A stretch of DNA of 61,946 nucleotides from Chryseobacterium formosum (lineage in GTDB: Bacteria > Bacteroidota > Bacteroidia > Flavobacteriales > Weeksellaceae). The stretch lies in assembly GCF_026460885.1 (NCBI RefSeq), contig NZ_JAOVZW010000007.1:1-61946 (forward strand), read 5' to 3'. Positions 1 through 8,649 of the stretch are shown piece after piece. A program made the position numbers and the translations under genes. The notes under the pieces are model-generated. The model saw nothing but the letters and a program-made list of their open reading frames with translations. It had not been told where the DNA came from and did not search any database. Each line of letters starts with the position of its first letter. The stretch's first letter is position 1.

Positions 1-18
1 GAGAGTAGGTCGCCGCCA
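1..18 (+). rRNA. rrf: 5S ribosomal RNA, 3' end only
   Basis: The first bases (gagagtaggtcgccgcc) match the conserved 3' end of Bacteroidota 5S rRNA. A T-run and a rho-independent terminator follow directly, as expected at the end of an rRNA operon. Only the tail is inside the window, so the pairing 5' strand cannot be checked. The rest of the rRNA operon should lie to the left. Confidence 0.85.
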
Positions 19-28
19 GTTTTTTTTC

Positions 29-66
29 AAACTCCTCAGTCTTTAAGACTCGAGGAGTTTTTTTTT
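29..66 (+). terminator. rRNA operon terminator
   Basis: The arm aaactcctc (29-37) pairs perfectly with gaggagttt (52-60). An inner agtc/gact stem (38-41 with 47-50) is capped by a five-base loop, and a T-run extends to 66. The position just after the 5S tail makes it the rRNA operon terminator. Confidence 0.85.
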
Positions 67-80
67 GATATATAAGCAAG

Positions 81-116
81 GATTTGAAGTTTGAAGTTTG
101 AAATTTGAATTTCAAG
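81..116. repeat. short tandem repeat, 7-base unit
   Basis: Degenerate tandem copies of tttgaag/tttgaaa follow the rRNA terminator, and the last copy is partly inverted. This is low-complexity spacer DNA like that seen before recX and capF. No coding potential is visible. Confidence 0.5.
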
Positions 117-182
117 TTTGGAAAGATTATCTTGGCATAATAAATAAGCAACTTTGTTGATTATTAATTATTAATTGTTAGT

Positions 183-255
183 TGTATTGCTCCTTCGGAG
201 CTTATGAAAATAATGCTTTAATGTTCTACAAAGGTTGCACTCCTCCGGAGTGTTT
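183..255. repeat. paired-hairpin interspersed element
   Basis: Two small perfect hairpins lie about 36 bases apart: gctccttcggagc (189-201) and cactcctccggagtg (238-252). A tract containing ttctacaaaggttg joins them. From memory, this clustered arrangement recurs between genes in flavobacterial genomes. No other copy is present in this window, so the repeat status rests on that recollection. No ORF overlaps it convincingly. Confidence 0.5.
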
Positions 256-344
256 GTTACGTTTTACCTTGACTATTGATTTGATTTAAAATCGAGATTT
301 TTGAGCTTTACATTTAAAAATGGTAAATATTGAATTCTAAAAAG

Positions 345-542
345 ATGGATTTAGAAATCCTAATTTTAGTTGATAGACAAATATTACTATTGGATGCCTA
401 TAACCCTGGCCCGAATAAAAGGGGGTTAACCCATATCAGGAAGTCGGAAAGGTTGATAGATAATGAAGATGGCAAAGCTGTGGAGCGAGAAGTAGTAGAG
501 GATAGCCGGATGATGCTCTTAAAAATCCTTAATAAATTTTAA
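345..542 (+). CDS. small hypothetical protein (doubtful)
   Basis: This open frame of 65 codons starts at ATG 345; an in-frame TTG at 330 would add five residues. The product is charged (KSERLIDNEDGKAVERE) with no signal peptide or membrane segment, and I recognise no family. Codons such as agg, ggg and cgg are more frequent than in neighbouring genes. It sits alone between an rRNA operon and rpoN. It could be a genuine small gene, a remnant or a chance ORF. Confidence 0.3.
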   Translation: MDLEILILVDRQILLLDAYNPGPNKRGLTHIRKSERLIDNEDGKAVEREVVEDSRMMLLKILNKF

Positions 543-710
543 TTTTATTAATTTTGTCTAATTCAGTAATTATTTTACTAAACAAAATAAGCCAAAACAT
601 AAATGTATTGGCTTTCTAAATTTATTACTACAAAAATCGTGCTAAACATGTTTTTGTCAAAAAAAATTATTAAATTCGTAGATGCTACATTAACAAACAC
701 AAAGTAGAAT
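543..710. other. rpoN upstream region
   Basis: This A/T-rich spacer carries no recognisable -7 box with the TAnnTTTG pattern and no clear hairpin. It presumably holds the rpoN promoter and leader, but nothing specific can be supported. Confidence 0.3.
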
Positions 711-2174
711 ATGCTAAAACAACATTTACAACTTAAATTAGGACAGAAACTTGCTCCACAGCAAATTCAGCTGATGAAGTTGATTCAGCTTCATACTTTG
801 GAGTTTGAGGAGGAACTTGAAAGGGAACTTGAAGAAAATCCGGCACTTGAAGTAGCAAAAGATGAATCTAAAGAAGATGAATATTCTTCTTCAGAAGATA
901 ACTATGAAAGTGAGGGTACAGAAAGCATCGAAACAGATTTTGATGTCAATGAATATATATACGACGATGAGCCTAGTTATAAGACGGCTTCAAGTAATTA
1001 TTCAGCGGACGATGAGGATTTCGACAATGAAAGTTTGCTTACAGAAGGACAGTCGTTGTATGACTATTTAATGGAGCAAATTAATCTTATAAATATCAAC
1101 GAAGAAGATCTAAAAATTGCTGAATATATTATAGGAAATTTAGATACAGACGGATATTTAAGAAGAGAAATTAAAGCAATTGTAGACGATTTGGCTTTCT
1201 CGCAAGGAATTTATACAACGAAAGAAAAAGTAGAGGATATTCTTGAAAATTATATCCAAAAACTAGATCCTTCAGGAGTAGGAGCAAGAGGCTTACAGGA
1301 GTGTCTCTTGCTTCAAATTGAAAAGAAAGTGAGCTCTGATAAAGCAGTTTCTTTGGCTGCAAATATTCTCAGATTTCAATTTGATGCTCTAACCAATAAA
1401 CATTACAACAAGATCATTCAAAAATATGATATTGAGGAAGAAGATTTGAAAGATGCTTTAGAAGAAATTTCAAAATTATCTCCAAAAGTTGGCGGTAACT
1501 TCGATACTCAAACAATTACTATCAATCAGGAGATTATACCGGATTTTGTTATTCAGGTAAAAGATGGGGTGGTTATTCCTATGTTGAATAGTAAAAATGC
1601 TCCAACTTTGAGGGTTTCTGAGGAATATAAAGATATTTTAACAACATATTCTCACGATAAAAAATCATCCGAGCATAAACAGGCTGCTTTATTTATTAAG
1701 CAAAAATTAGATGCTGCAAAATGGTATATTGATGCTATTAATCAACGGCAGAACACTTTGCTTCAGACGATTACTGCTATTGTGAAATTTCAGTATAACT
1801 ATTTTATTACTGGTGATGAAAAATCTCTAAAACCGATGATTCTGAAAGATATTGCGGATATTACCGGTTTTGATATTTCGACAATTTCAAGAGTGGTGAA
1901 AAGTAAATATGCAGATACACCAAATGGTATCCTTTATCTTAAAGATTTGTTTTCTGACAGTTTAACTAATGACGACGGTGAAGAAGTTTCGACTAAAGAA
2001 ATCAAAAATCACCTTCAGGAAGTAATAAGTAAGGAAAATAAGAGAAAACCTTTGACTGATGATGCTTTAGTAGTTATTTTGAAAGAACAAGGCTACAATA
2101 TTGCTCGAAGAACGATTGCAAAATATCGTGAACAGCTTAATATTCCGGTCGCAAGATTAAGAAAAGAACTTTAA
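711..2174 (+). CDS. rpoN: RNA polymerase sigma-54 factor RpoN
   Basis: This is the alternative sigma factor that directs RNA polymerase to -24/-12 promoters and needs an AAA+ activator to open them. The 487 residues show the full family layout. Residues 1-50 are the Gln/Leu-rich region I, about 53-120 form a long acidic region II, and the core-binding domain follows. A helix-turn-helix lies near 378-400 (ITGFDISTISRVVK), and the C-terminal RpoN box ARRTIAKYRE is at about 464-473. It is monocistronic and ends in a strong palindromic terminator. No sigma-54 activator gene lies in the window. Confidence 0.97.
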   Translation: MLKQHLQLKLGQKLAPQQIQLMKLIQLHTLEFEEELERELEENPALEVAKDESKEDEYSSSEDNYESEGTESIETDFDVNEYIYDDEPSYKTASSNYSADDEDFDNESLLTEGQSLYDYLMEQINLININEEDLKIAEYIIGNLDTDGYLRREIKAIVDDLAFSQGIYTTKEKVEDILENYIQKLDPSGVGARGLQECLLLQIEKKVSSDKAVSLAANILRFQFDALTNKHYNKIIQKYDIEEEDLKDALEEISKLSPKVGGNFDTQTITINQEIIPDFVIQVKDGVVIPMLNSKNAPTLRVSEEYKDILTTYSHDKKSSEHKQAALFIKQKLDAAKWYIDAINQRQNTLLQTITAIVKFQYNYFITGDEKSLKPMILKDIADITGFDISTISRVVKSKYADTPNGILYLKDLFSDSLTNDDGEEVSTKEIKNHLQEVISKENKRKPLTDDALVVILKEQGYNIARRTIAKYREQLNIPVARLRKEL

Positions 2175-2180
2175 AAATAG

Positions 2181-2211
2181 AAAAGCATTTCAAATTTGAA
2201 ATGCTTTTTTT
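2181..2211. terminator. bidirectional terminator between rpoN and the converging gene
   Basis: A perfect palindrome, aaaagcatttcaaa (2181-2194) with tttgaaatgctttt (2195-2208), ends in T-runs on both strands. It lies between the rpoN stop and the stop of the converging minus-strand gene at 2236. Confidence 0.8.
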
Positions 2212-2235
2212 ATCTAAAATATTATTAAATATTTT

Positions 2236-2910
2236 TTAATTTTCATGAGATTCTATTTCTTTTAACTGATTTAAATTTTTATCTAGCCTGCTCATGATAA
2301 TTCCGTAAACTAGACGATAGTAAATCCAAATTAAAATGACACACAAGATTGTACTTACAACAATTCCAACAATAAATCCAGTAAAAGATGAACTGTCGAG
2401 TTCAATGTGTTGAGCATTTAAGATATAAAAGGTAAATCCTATTAATGCAGTTATTAGAATTAATAATAATCCGATATTAGTTAAGATAAATGCATTTACG
2501 GTCTTCTTGAATGTAATTATTCTTATGATAAATAACTTAAGGTCTTCTTCGACTTTAATTTTACGGTAGTTTTGGTAAAACTTAAGTACAAAAAATCCCG
2601 TAACAACAAGACTTAAAATTTTTATAATTAAATAAATATTATCGAGTTTAGTAACAAGTTGGTTATCTTTTTGAACCCCCATTTTCTCTAAAATATTCAG
2701 GAAGCTATCTGATTCGTTACTTTGTATTAGATAAAACACACCTAAAACACTGAAAAATAAAAACTCGACCACGCTAATCCAGAAAATATATTTCATGTAA
2801 TTACGTGATTTTTTATTGAGCATTTTCAGAATCTCATTATTGTCATATTTTGGTTGAACAGGTTGTTCCTGCCAAGTTTTCTTAAAGCTGTCTAAATCAA
2901 ATTCAGGCAT
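2236..2910 (-). CDS. membrane protein paired with ECF sigma factor, putative anti-sigma factor
   Basis: The 224-residue protein has a short cytoplasmic N-terminus (FDLDSFKKTWQEQ) and four predicted membrane helices at about 38-62, 92-112, 140-164 and 176-204. A basic, charged C-terminus follows. I recognise no named domain. The gene starts inside the end of the ECF sigma gene (8-base overlap), so the two are translationally coupled. That arrangement and the cytoplasmic head suggest an anti-sigma factor or signal-transducing partner. The role is inferred from context only. Confidence 0.65.
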   Translation of the reverse strand: MPEFDLDSFKKTWQEQPVQPKYDNNEILKMLNKKSRNYMKYIFWISVVEFLFFSVLGVFYLIQSNESDSFLNILEKMGVQKDNQLVTKLDNIYLIIKILSLVVTGFFVLKFYQNYRKIKVEEDLKLFIIRIITFKKTVNAFILTNIGLLLILITALIGFTFYILNAQHIELDSSSFTGFIVGIVVSTILCVILIWIYYRLVYGIIMSRLDKNLNQLKEIESHEN

Positions 2911-3394
2911 GTTTTTCCATTTTTTCTTTAAGGATTTTCTTTAATCTGTTCATTTTCACGCGCGCATTTACCTCGGTAATACCTAAATTTTCTGCAATAT
3001 CTTTATAAGGCAAATCGTCAAGATACATCATCACAATTGCTCTTTCTACATTTGGTAAAGTCTTGATTACGGTGTAAAGAAGTGAAATTTGCTGCTGTTT
3101 GTCATCATCATCTTCAATAAAATCTCTGTGATTGATGTCGAGCTCATTGGTTTGTAAACTTTTACTTTTTTTTCTGAAAAGAGTGATTGCCGTGTTGAGA
3201 GCAACACGATACATCCAAGTAGAAATTTTTGAATTTCCTTTAAAAGAATCATAGCTTCGCCAAAGCTGTAAAACAATTTCCTGAAAAAGATCTTCTTCGT
3301 CTTCCAGAGAATTGGTATACAGACGCGAAACCTTAATAATCAATCCCTGATTATCTTTCACAAGCTGCGCAAACTCTTTTTCTTTAGAAATCAA
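2903..3394 (-). CDS. ECF-type RNA polymerase sigma-70 factor
   Basis: This 163-residue extracytoplasmic-function sigma factor has region 2 at about residues 10-75 (DEEDLFQEIVLQLW, then KISTWMYRVALNTA). Region 4 with its helix-turn-helix is at about 107-160 (LPYKDIAENLGITEVNARVKMNRLK). It would redirect RNA polymerase to a small regulon. The only in-frame start is TTG at 3394; upstream there is a stop but no ATG. It overlaps the downstream membrane protein by 8 bases, suggesting a sigma/anti-sigma pair. Confidence 0.9.
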   Translation of the reverse strand: MISKEKEFAQLVKDNQGLIIKVSRLYTNSLEDEEDLFQEIVLQLWRSYDSFKGNSKISTWMYRVALNTAITLFRKKSKSLQTNELDINHRDFIEDDDDKQQQISLLYTVIKTLPNVERAIVMMYLDDLPYKDIAENLGITEVNARVKMNRLKKILKEKMEKHA

Positions 3395-3430
3395 AATAAA
3401 TGTATAACGGCACGAAGATAATAATTATTA

Positions 3431-3471
3431 GTCAATTGTGAATTTTACTTCGTAAGTGAATTGTAAATTTT
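3431..3471. repeat. interspersed repeat, copy A (REPIN-like family)
   Basis: This stretch contains tcaattgtgaattttacttc followed by gtaagtgaattg. It resembles the caattttgcttcgcaagtga repeat found in the spacers of the ABC transporter cluster at 24.8-26.8 kb. A related partial inverted segment follows at about 3504-3525. Confidence 0.5.
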
Positions 3472-3567
3472 ATGTTTTAATTTAATTAAAAAGTTTCAAA
3501 AAATTGACAACGAAGTGAATTGACTGTTCATCATTCACAAAATGTGAATTACTATTCGCATTTTACA

Positions 3568-3575
3568 TATCTTTG
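3568..3575 (+). promoter_or_regulatory. -7 element of the rnpB promoter
   Basis: TATCTTTG matches the Bacteroidota -7 consensus TAnnTTTG. Four bases separate it from position 3580, where the RNase P RNA begins according to its P1 helix. No good TTG -33 element is visible. This is the best calibrated promoter in the window. Confidence 0.75.
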
Positions 3576-3579
3576 CAGC

Positions 3580-3907
3580 CACGAGAAAGTCGGCTTGTTG
3601 ATTCTTATTTCGGTAAGGGTAGGAAAGTCCGGACACCATAGAGCAGTAAAGCGGATAACATCCGTCATCCGTGAGGATAGGACAAGTGCAACAGAAAGCA
3701 GGTACAGTTCGGCTGTAGTGAAACCAGGTAAACTCTTTGCGGTGCAATGATAAGTATATCGGTTCTTTTCAGTAATGAAAATAGGGGCTGCTCGTCCTGA
3801 AAGCCGAGGGGTAATCAGCTCAAGTTTTGCAGCAATGTAAAGCGTAGATAAATAACAGGCATCCCGACTTTTCGGGATACAAAATCCGGCTTACAGATTT
3901 TCTCGTG
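3580..3907 (+). ncRNA. rnpB: RNase P RNA (bacterial type A)
   Basis: This is the catalytic RNA of ribonuclease P, which removes 5' leaders from precursor tRNAs. The conserved core tract aggaaagtccggacaccata is at about 3622-3641. The acagaaagcagg block and the late core segment with ataacaggc are also present. The ends were set from the P1 helix: cacgagaaa (3580-3588) pairs with tttctcgtg (3899-3907). The 328-base length is normal. The short ORFs overlapping it on both strands are spurious. A TAnnTTTG box sits exactly upstream. Confidence 0.95.
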
Positions 3908-4008
3908 ATTTTTGTTAAAATTGCTACGAATGCATGAATATTTTTCAGAATTTTTTCTTTAAATTGATTCGTGCATTTGTGGCAATGTTTATTTCTTATT
4001 AGGCTCTC

Positions 4009-4878
4009 TTATTCGTTTTCTAACTGCTTTTTAGCCTCATCCAAACCCGCTTTGTCTTCTTTTGAAAGTTGTGGGAATTTCAAATCCATTTTTTCTAAAG
4101 TATCAATGATAATCTGTATTGCTGAAAGTCTTGCAAACCATTTGTTATCAGCTGGAATTACATACCAAGGCGCTTCATCTTTTGAAGTTTCATTAATTGC
4201 TGTTTCATAACAATCCATATACTGATCAAATAAAGCTCTTTCAGGAAGATCGGCTGCAGAAAATTTCCAGTTTTTTTCCTGTTCGTTGATTCTGTCTAAT
4301 AATCTTTTCTTTTGTTCGTCTTTTGAAACGTGAAGAAATATTTTGACAATAGTTGTTCCGTTATTGGCTAAATGTTTTTCGAAACTTCTTATACTTTCAT
4401 ATCTGTTTTCCCAGAATTTCTTATCGAAATCTTTTACAGAATCCCAGGTTTTCTCGCTTAAATTATATTCAGGATGCACTTTACAAACCAAAACACTTTC
4501 ATAATGAGAACGGTTGAAAATTCCAATCATTCCTTTTTGGGGTAAAGCCAAATAATGTCTCCAAAGAAAATCATGAGCATATTCTTTTGAGCTTGGTGTT
4601 TTAAAACTTGTCACATTACACCCTTGCGGATTTACTCCACCAAAAACATGCTCTATTAAACTGTCTTTTCCGGCTGCATCCATTGCCTGAAGTACAACCA
4701 AAAGAGATTTACTTCCATCGGCATACAATTTTTCCTGTAGTTCACGAAGTTTTTCTTTTTCCTGAATTAATATTTGTACACCTTCTTCTTTAGTCAGTTT
4801 TCCTTTATATTCTGTTGAAGTTTTTTTTATTGAAAATTTATCTTTAATTAAAAAATCGTCTGAGAAATTATTATTCAT
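4009..4878 (-). CDS. ppk2: polyphosphate kinase 2 family protein
   Basis: This enzyme transfers phosphate between inorganic polyphosphate and nucleoside mono- or diphosphates in the cytoplasm. The 289 residues include the Walker A motif AMDAAGKDS (65-73). The GVNPQGCNVTSFKTPS segment follows, and the Walker B motif FNRSHYESVLV with its conserved Asn-Arg-Ser is at about 121-131. The VNPQGC signature resembles class III PPK2, which can act on both AMP and ADP, but the class is an inference. It is a single gene with a candidate -7 box about 85 bases upstream. Confidence 0.9.
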   Translation of the reverse strand: MNNNFSDDFLIKDKFSIKKTSTEYKGKLTKEEGVQILIQEKEKLRELQEKLYADGSKSLLVVLQAMDAAGKDSLIEHVFGGVNPQGCNVTSFKTPSSKEYAHDFLWRHYLALPQKGMIGIFNRSHYESVLVCKVHPEYNLSEKTWDSVKDFDKKFWENRYESIRSFEKHLANNGTTIVKIFLHVSKDEQKKRLLDRINEQEKNWKFSAADLPERALFDQYMDCYETAINETSKDEAPWYVIPADNKWFARLSAIQIIIDTLEKMDLKFPQLSKEDKAGLDEAKKQLENE

Positions 4879-4962
4879 GTTTTTAAAATATTTAAAGTTT
4901 AGAATTAAATTTTTTATGTTTAGTAGATTCCATCAACCAAAATCTAAAAGCCATCAACTATT

Positions 4963-4970
4963 CAAACATA
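4963..4970 (-). promoter_or_regulatory. candidate -7 element for ppk2
   Basis: Read on the minus strand this is TATGTTTG, matching TAnnTTTG. It would give a leader of about 80 bases before the ATG at 4878. No clear -33 TTG is seen, and the long leader makes this weaker than the other promoter calls. Confidence 0.4.
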
Positions 4971-4975
4971 AATGT

Positions 4976-5006
4976 AACAAAAAAACCGCCTCGAGTGAAA
5001 CGGTTT
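4976..5006 (-). terminator. terminator of the DUF1573 gene
   Basis: On the minus strand aaaccg pairs with cggttt across a 12-base loop and is followed by a run of seven T. It lies 22 bases after the stop codon at 5028. Confidence 0.65.
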
Positions 5007-5027
5007 AAGAATTTTTTTGAGTAAAAA

Positions 5028-5483
5028 TTATTTTTTAGCTGCAATTTTAGCCGCTTTTTTGTCAGCTTTTGCTTTTGCTTTTTGTTCTGCAGCAGTTAAT
5101 GGCTTTGGTTCTGGAGCATTTGCGTTTACATCACCTTTAATGTAGATTACGCTTCTGCTGTTTACCGGGTCATTAGAAAATACTTCAATCATTTTGTTGA
5201 ATGCTCCAGGGCTAGCTGTGTTGTATCCAACTTTAATTTTAGCAGATTTACCTGGTGCAATTGGATCTTGGCTAAATTCAGGAGTTGTACATCCACAAGA
5301 TGGCTTTACGTTTGAAAGAATCAAAGGCTTATCACCTGTATTTGTTACTGTGAAGAATCGTGTACCATCAGCATTTGGCTTAATTGTACCGTATTCATAA
5401 GTAGTTCTGTCGAATGTAATTGTCTGTGCAGTTGCTAATGCAAATGTTCCGAATAATGCAATTCCTGCAAATAAATTTTTCAT
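5028..5483 (-). CDS. DUF1573 domain secreted protein
   Basis: This is an exported protein of 151 residues. The N-terminal signal peptide (KNLFAGIALFGTFALATAQ) is followed by an immunoglobulin-like DUF1573 domain. That domain carries the typical ITFDRTTYEYGTI start, the NTGDKPLILSNVKPSCGCT segment and the PGKSAKIKVGYNT strand. The tail is Ala/Lys-rich. I chose ATG 5483 over an in-frame upstream ATG at 5528. The -7 box at 5526-5533 would start transcription near 5521, and 5483 gives a clean signal peptide. The exact function of DUF1573 is unknown; it is a common Bacteroidota envelope protein. Confidence 0.88.
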   Translation of the reverse strand: MKNLFAGIALFGTFALATAQTITFDRTTYEYGTIKPNADGTRFFTVTNTGDKPLILSNVKPSCGCTTPEFSQDPIAPGKSAKIKVGYNTASPGAFNKMIEVFSNDPVNSRSVIYIKGDVNANAPEPKPLTAAEQKAKAKADKKAAKIAAKK

Positions 5484-5525
5484 ATTCTTGAATGTTAATA
5501 TGTTTGTTAGATAAATTTTGAGAAA

Positions 5526-5533
5526 CAAAGTTA
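5526..5533 (-). promoter_or_regulatory. -7 element for the DUF1573 gene
   Basis: The minus-strand sequence TAACTTTG fits TAnnTTTG. With rnpB geometry transcription would begin near 5521, leaving a leader of about 38 bases to ATG 5483. This rules out the longer ORF start at 5528. Confidence 0.6.
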
Positions 5534-5574
5534 AAAATTATTTTAATTAATGCTTACATTTTTTTACTTTAAAC

Positions 5575-5582
5575 TATTTTTG
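5575..5582 (+). promoter_or_regulatory. -7 element for valS
   Basis: TATTTTTG matches TAnnTTTG. The predicted transcription start near 5587 leaves about 25 bases of leader to the ATG at 5612. Confidence 0.6.
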
Positions 5583-5611
5583 CAAATTATAAGTTAAAGA
5601 AACCAGAATTT

Positions 5612-8314
5612 ATGCAGATTTCAGAAAAGTATAATCCACAGGAAACAGAACAGAAATGGTACAATTACTGGCTGGAAAACAAATATTTCCACTCAGAACC
5701 CAACGAGAAGCCACCTTATACGATTGTAATTCCGCCACCAAACGTCACAGGGATTCTTCACATGGGGCATATGTTGAATAATACCATTCAGGATGTTTTG
5801 GTTCGTCGTGCAAGAATGCAGGGCTTTAATGCTTGTTGGGTTCCGGGAACAGATCACGCTTCAATTGCTACGGAAGCGAAAGTTGTTGCTAAACTGAAAT
5901 CTGAAGGAATTAATAAATCTGATATTACAAGAGAAGAATTCTTAAAACATGCATGGGATTGGACCGATAAATACGGAGGAACCATCCTTGAGCAGTTGAA
6001 AAAATTAGGTTGTTCTTGCGATTGGGACAGAACGAGTTTTACTATGGAACCTAAACTTTCGAGTCAGGTAATCAAATCTTTTGTTGATCTATATAATAAA
6101 GGATTGATTTATCGTGGTTACCGAATGGTAAACTGGGATCCGGAAGCGAAGACCAATATTTCTGATGAAGAAGTAATCTTTAAAGAACAAAACGGAAAAT
6201 TATATTTCCTAAAATATAAGATCGAAGGTACAGAAGAGTTTCTTTCGGTTGCTACAACGCGTCCTGAAACTATTTTTGGGGACACTGCTGTTTGTATCAA
6301 TCCTAATGATGAAAGATATGCTCATTTGAAAGGTAAAAAAGTAATTGTACCGATCGTAAACAGAGTGGTTCCGATCATTGAAGATGAATATGTTGATATA
6401 GAATTCGGAACTGGAGCTTTAAAAATTACGCCGGCTCATGACATTAATGATTACGAAATCGGAAAAAAGCACAATCTTCAAATGATTGATTCTTTAGACG
6501 ATGACGGAAATTTAAATGATCACGGACAACATTATGCCGGGAAAAATAGATTTGATGTAAGAAAACAAATCGCAAAAGAATTAGAAGAAAAAGATCTTTT
6601 GTTGAAAGCAGAAGATTATGTAAATAAAGTAGGGACTTCAGAAAGAACAGGTGCAGTTATCGAGCCTAAAGTTTCTGTACAGTGGTTTTTAAAGATGTCT
6701 GAAATTGCAAAACCAGCTTTGGATGTCGTAATGGATGATGAAGTAAAATTCTATCCTGAAAAATTTAAAAATACCTACAAATATTGGATGGAAAACATCC
6801 GCGACTGGAATATCTCCCGTCAGCTTTGGTGGGGACAGCAAATTCCTGCTTTCTATTATGGTGACGGCGAAAATGATTTCGTAGTTGCAGAAAATATCGA
6901 AGAAGCTTTAGTTTTAGCAAAACAAAAAACAAGCAACGATCAACTAACAACCGACAACCTAAAACAAGACGAAGACGCTCTTGATACATGGTTCTCATCT
7001 TGGTTGTGGCCAATGTCGGTTTTTGATGGTTTGAATAATCCTGAAAATAAGGATATCAATTATTATTATCCAACTTCAGATTTGGTAACAGGTCCGGATA
7101 TCATTTTCTTCTGGGTTGCCAGAATGATCATGGCAGGATTGGAATACAGAAAAGAAGTTCCATTCAAAAATGTTTATTTTACTGGGATTGTAAGAGATAA
7201 AATTGGCAGAAAAATGTCTAAATCTCTTGGGAATTCACCGGATCCGCTAGATTTGATCGAACGTTACGGAGCTGATGCAGTGAGAGTAGGCATTATGATG
7301 AGTTCTGCAGCCGGAAATGATTTGAAGTTCGATTCTGAGCAGATTGATGAAGATGGAAATGTTTTAACTGAAAAGCAGGTAAAACAAAGAATGGAGGAAG
7401 GTAAAGAAGCAATTTACACTTCGCCGCTTTGTGATTTGGGAAGAAATTTTGGAACAAAAATCTGGAATGCTTTCCGTTTGATAAATATGTGGAATCATGA
7501 AGATAAACCAGCCAATCAAACTGAAATTCAGACAATAGAATGGTTCGAAAATCAGTTGAATAAAACGATTGCTGAAGTTAACGATCAATTCAGTAAATTT
7601 AGAATTTCTGACGCTTTAAATTTACTTCAAAAATTAGTTAAAGATGATTTCTGTGGTTGGTATCTGGAAGCAATCAAACCTAATTATGGGGAAGGTATTT
7701 CTAAAGAAGTTTATACAAAAACGATTTATTTATTTGAAGAATTAATGAAGCTACTTCATCCGTTTATGCCTTTCTTGACGGAGGAACTGTGGCAGACTAT
7801 TTCGGAAAGAAATATAGAAGATGCTTTAATGATTTCTCAGCAAAAGAAAGCAGAAGCATTTAATGAAGATATCATTAAGAAATTTGAAACAGCTCAGGAA
7901 TTCATTTCTGGAGTTAGAAATTATCGCCAGACAAAAGGTATTTCACCAAAAGAAGCAGCTGAAATTTACACTAATGCTTCAGAGTTAGCGAACGAATCTG
8001 TTATCAGAAAACTTGCCAACGTTTCAGAAATTCACTTCGATACAAAAACAGATAAGCCAAGCTTTACATTTTTGATTGGTTCGACAGAAGTTTCAATTCC
8101 TTTGAGTGAAAACTTAGATTTAGGAGAAGAAAAAACGAAAACTGAAGAAGAAATAAAATATCTAAAAGGATTTTTAATTTCTGTGGATAAAAAACTTTCT
8201 AACGAAAAGTTTGTTGCCAACGCAAAACCTGAAGTTGTAGAATCTGAGCGTAAAAAACAAAAAGACGCTCAAGATAAAATTGCAATTTTAGAAGAGAAAT
8301 TAAAGAGTTTATAA
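5612..8314 (+). CDS. valS: valine--tRNA ligase
   Basis: This class I aminoacyl-tRNA synthetase charges tRNA-Val and hydrolyses mischarged threonine in its editing domain. The 900 residues carry the HIGH-type motif PPNVTGILHMGH (42-53). The CP1 editing domain is at about 200-330 (ATTRPETIFGDTAV), and KMSKS is within GRKMSKSLGNS at about 532-542. The C-terminal tRNA-binding coiled coil is at about 835-900 (rich in Glu and Lys). Length and order are normal for bacterial ValRS. Its stop overlaps the start of the following small gene (TAATG), so the two are probably co-translated. Confidence 0.97.
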   Translation: MQISEKYNPQETEQKWYNYWLENKYFHSEPNEKPPYTIVIPPPNVTGILHMGHMLNNTIQDVLVRRARMQGFNACWVPGTDHASIATEAKVVAKLKSEGINKSDITREEFLKHAWDWTDKYGGTILEQLKKLGCSCDWDRTSFTMEPKLSSQVIKSFVDLYNKGLIYRGYRMVNWDPEAKTNISDEEVIFKEQNGKLYFLKYKIEGTEEFLSVATTRPETIFGDTAVCINPNDERYAHLKGKKVIVPIVNRVVPIIEDEYVDIEFGTGALKITPAHDINDYEIGKKHNLQMIDSLDDDGNLNDHGQHYAGKNRFDVRKQIAKELEEKDLLLKAEDYVNKVGTSERTGAVIEPKVSVQWFLKMSEIAKPALDVVMDDEVKFYPEKFKNTYKYWMENIRDWNISRQLWWGQQIPAFYYGDGENDFVVAENIEEALVLAKQKTSNDQLTTDNLKQDEDALDTWFSSWLWPMSVFDGLNNPENKDINYYYPTSDLVTGPDIIFFWVARMIMAGLEYRKEVPFKNVYFTGIVRDKIGRKMSKSLGNSPDPLDLIERYGADAVRVGIMMSSAAGNDLKFDSEQIDEDGNVLTEKQVKQRMEEGKEAIYTSPLCDLGRNFGTKIWNAFRLINMWNHEDKPANQTEIQTIEWFENQLNKTIAEVNDQFSKFRISDALNLLQKLVKDDFCGWYLEAIKPNYGEGISKEVYTKTIYLFEELMKLLHPFMPFLTEELWQTISERNIEDALMISQQKKAEAFNEDIIKKFETAQEFISGVRNYRQTKGISPKEAAEIYTNASELANESVIRKLANVSEIHFDTKTDKPSFTFLIGSTEVSIPLSENLDLGEEKTKTEEEIKYLKGFLISVDKKLSNEKFVANAKPEVVESERKKQKDAQDKIAILEEKLKSL

Positions 8315-8625
8315 TGAACTTTAAAGATAAAGTTGGGACTTTTAGGGTAATAAGTAGTTTTACAATAAGAAGAAAAAAAGAGTTTTATCTAATTGGAGAA
8401 TTGTTGGAGGGAAGTTTAAGTGAAAATAATTATATTAATATTGTTTTAAACTCCAGTCTAGTAATATCTGCGAAAATTTCTTCACTTGAAAATATTGAAG
8501 TTGCTAATGATCTTAAAACTTATCAATTAATAGTAATAGAGAGTTTAGAGGATGAAATGAATGATATTTTATTTTGTCAAAATGTAGAAACTGAAAATGT
8601 ATACATCACTTTAGGTGGTGAATAG
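8314..8625 (+). CDS. small beta-rich hypothetical protein coupled to valS
   Basis: The 103-residue protein starts in the TAATG overlap with valS. Short alternating strands (FRVISSFTI, FYLIGELLEGSL, NYINIVLNSS, ISAKISSLENI, NVYITLGG) are laid out like the domain 2 beta-barrel of translation factors such as EF-Tu. That likeness is only a visual impression and no GTPase part is present. There is no signal peptide or membrane segment. Codon use resembles its neighbours, and the function is unknown. Confidence 0.6.
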   Translation: MNFKDKVGTFRVISSFTIRRKKEFYLIGELLEGSLSENNYINIVLNSSLVISAKISSLENIEVANDLKTYQLIVIESLEDEMNDILFCQNVETENVYITLGGE

Positions 8626-8649
8626 AAATTGAAAAAATTGTAGGATGCC

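Noticed and set aside
3520..3750. Overlapping ORFs of about 70-76 codons on both strands
   Set aside because: They lie across the rnpB 5' half, whose conserved RNase P core sequence explains the conservation; neither product looks like a protein family.
5484..5528. Upstream in-frame ATG for the DUF1573 gene
   Set aside because: The -7 box at 5526-5533 would place transcription start inside this extension, and the shorter form has the proper signal peptide.
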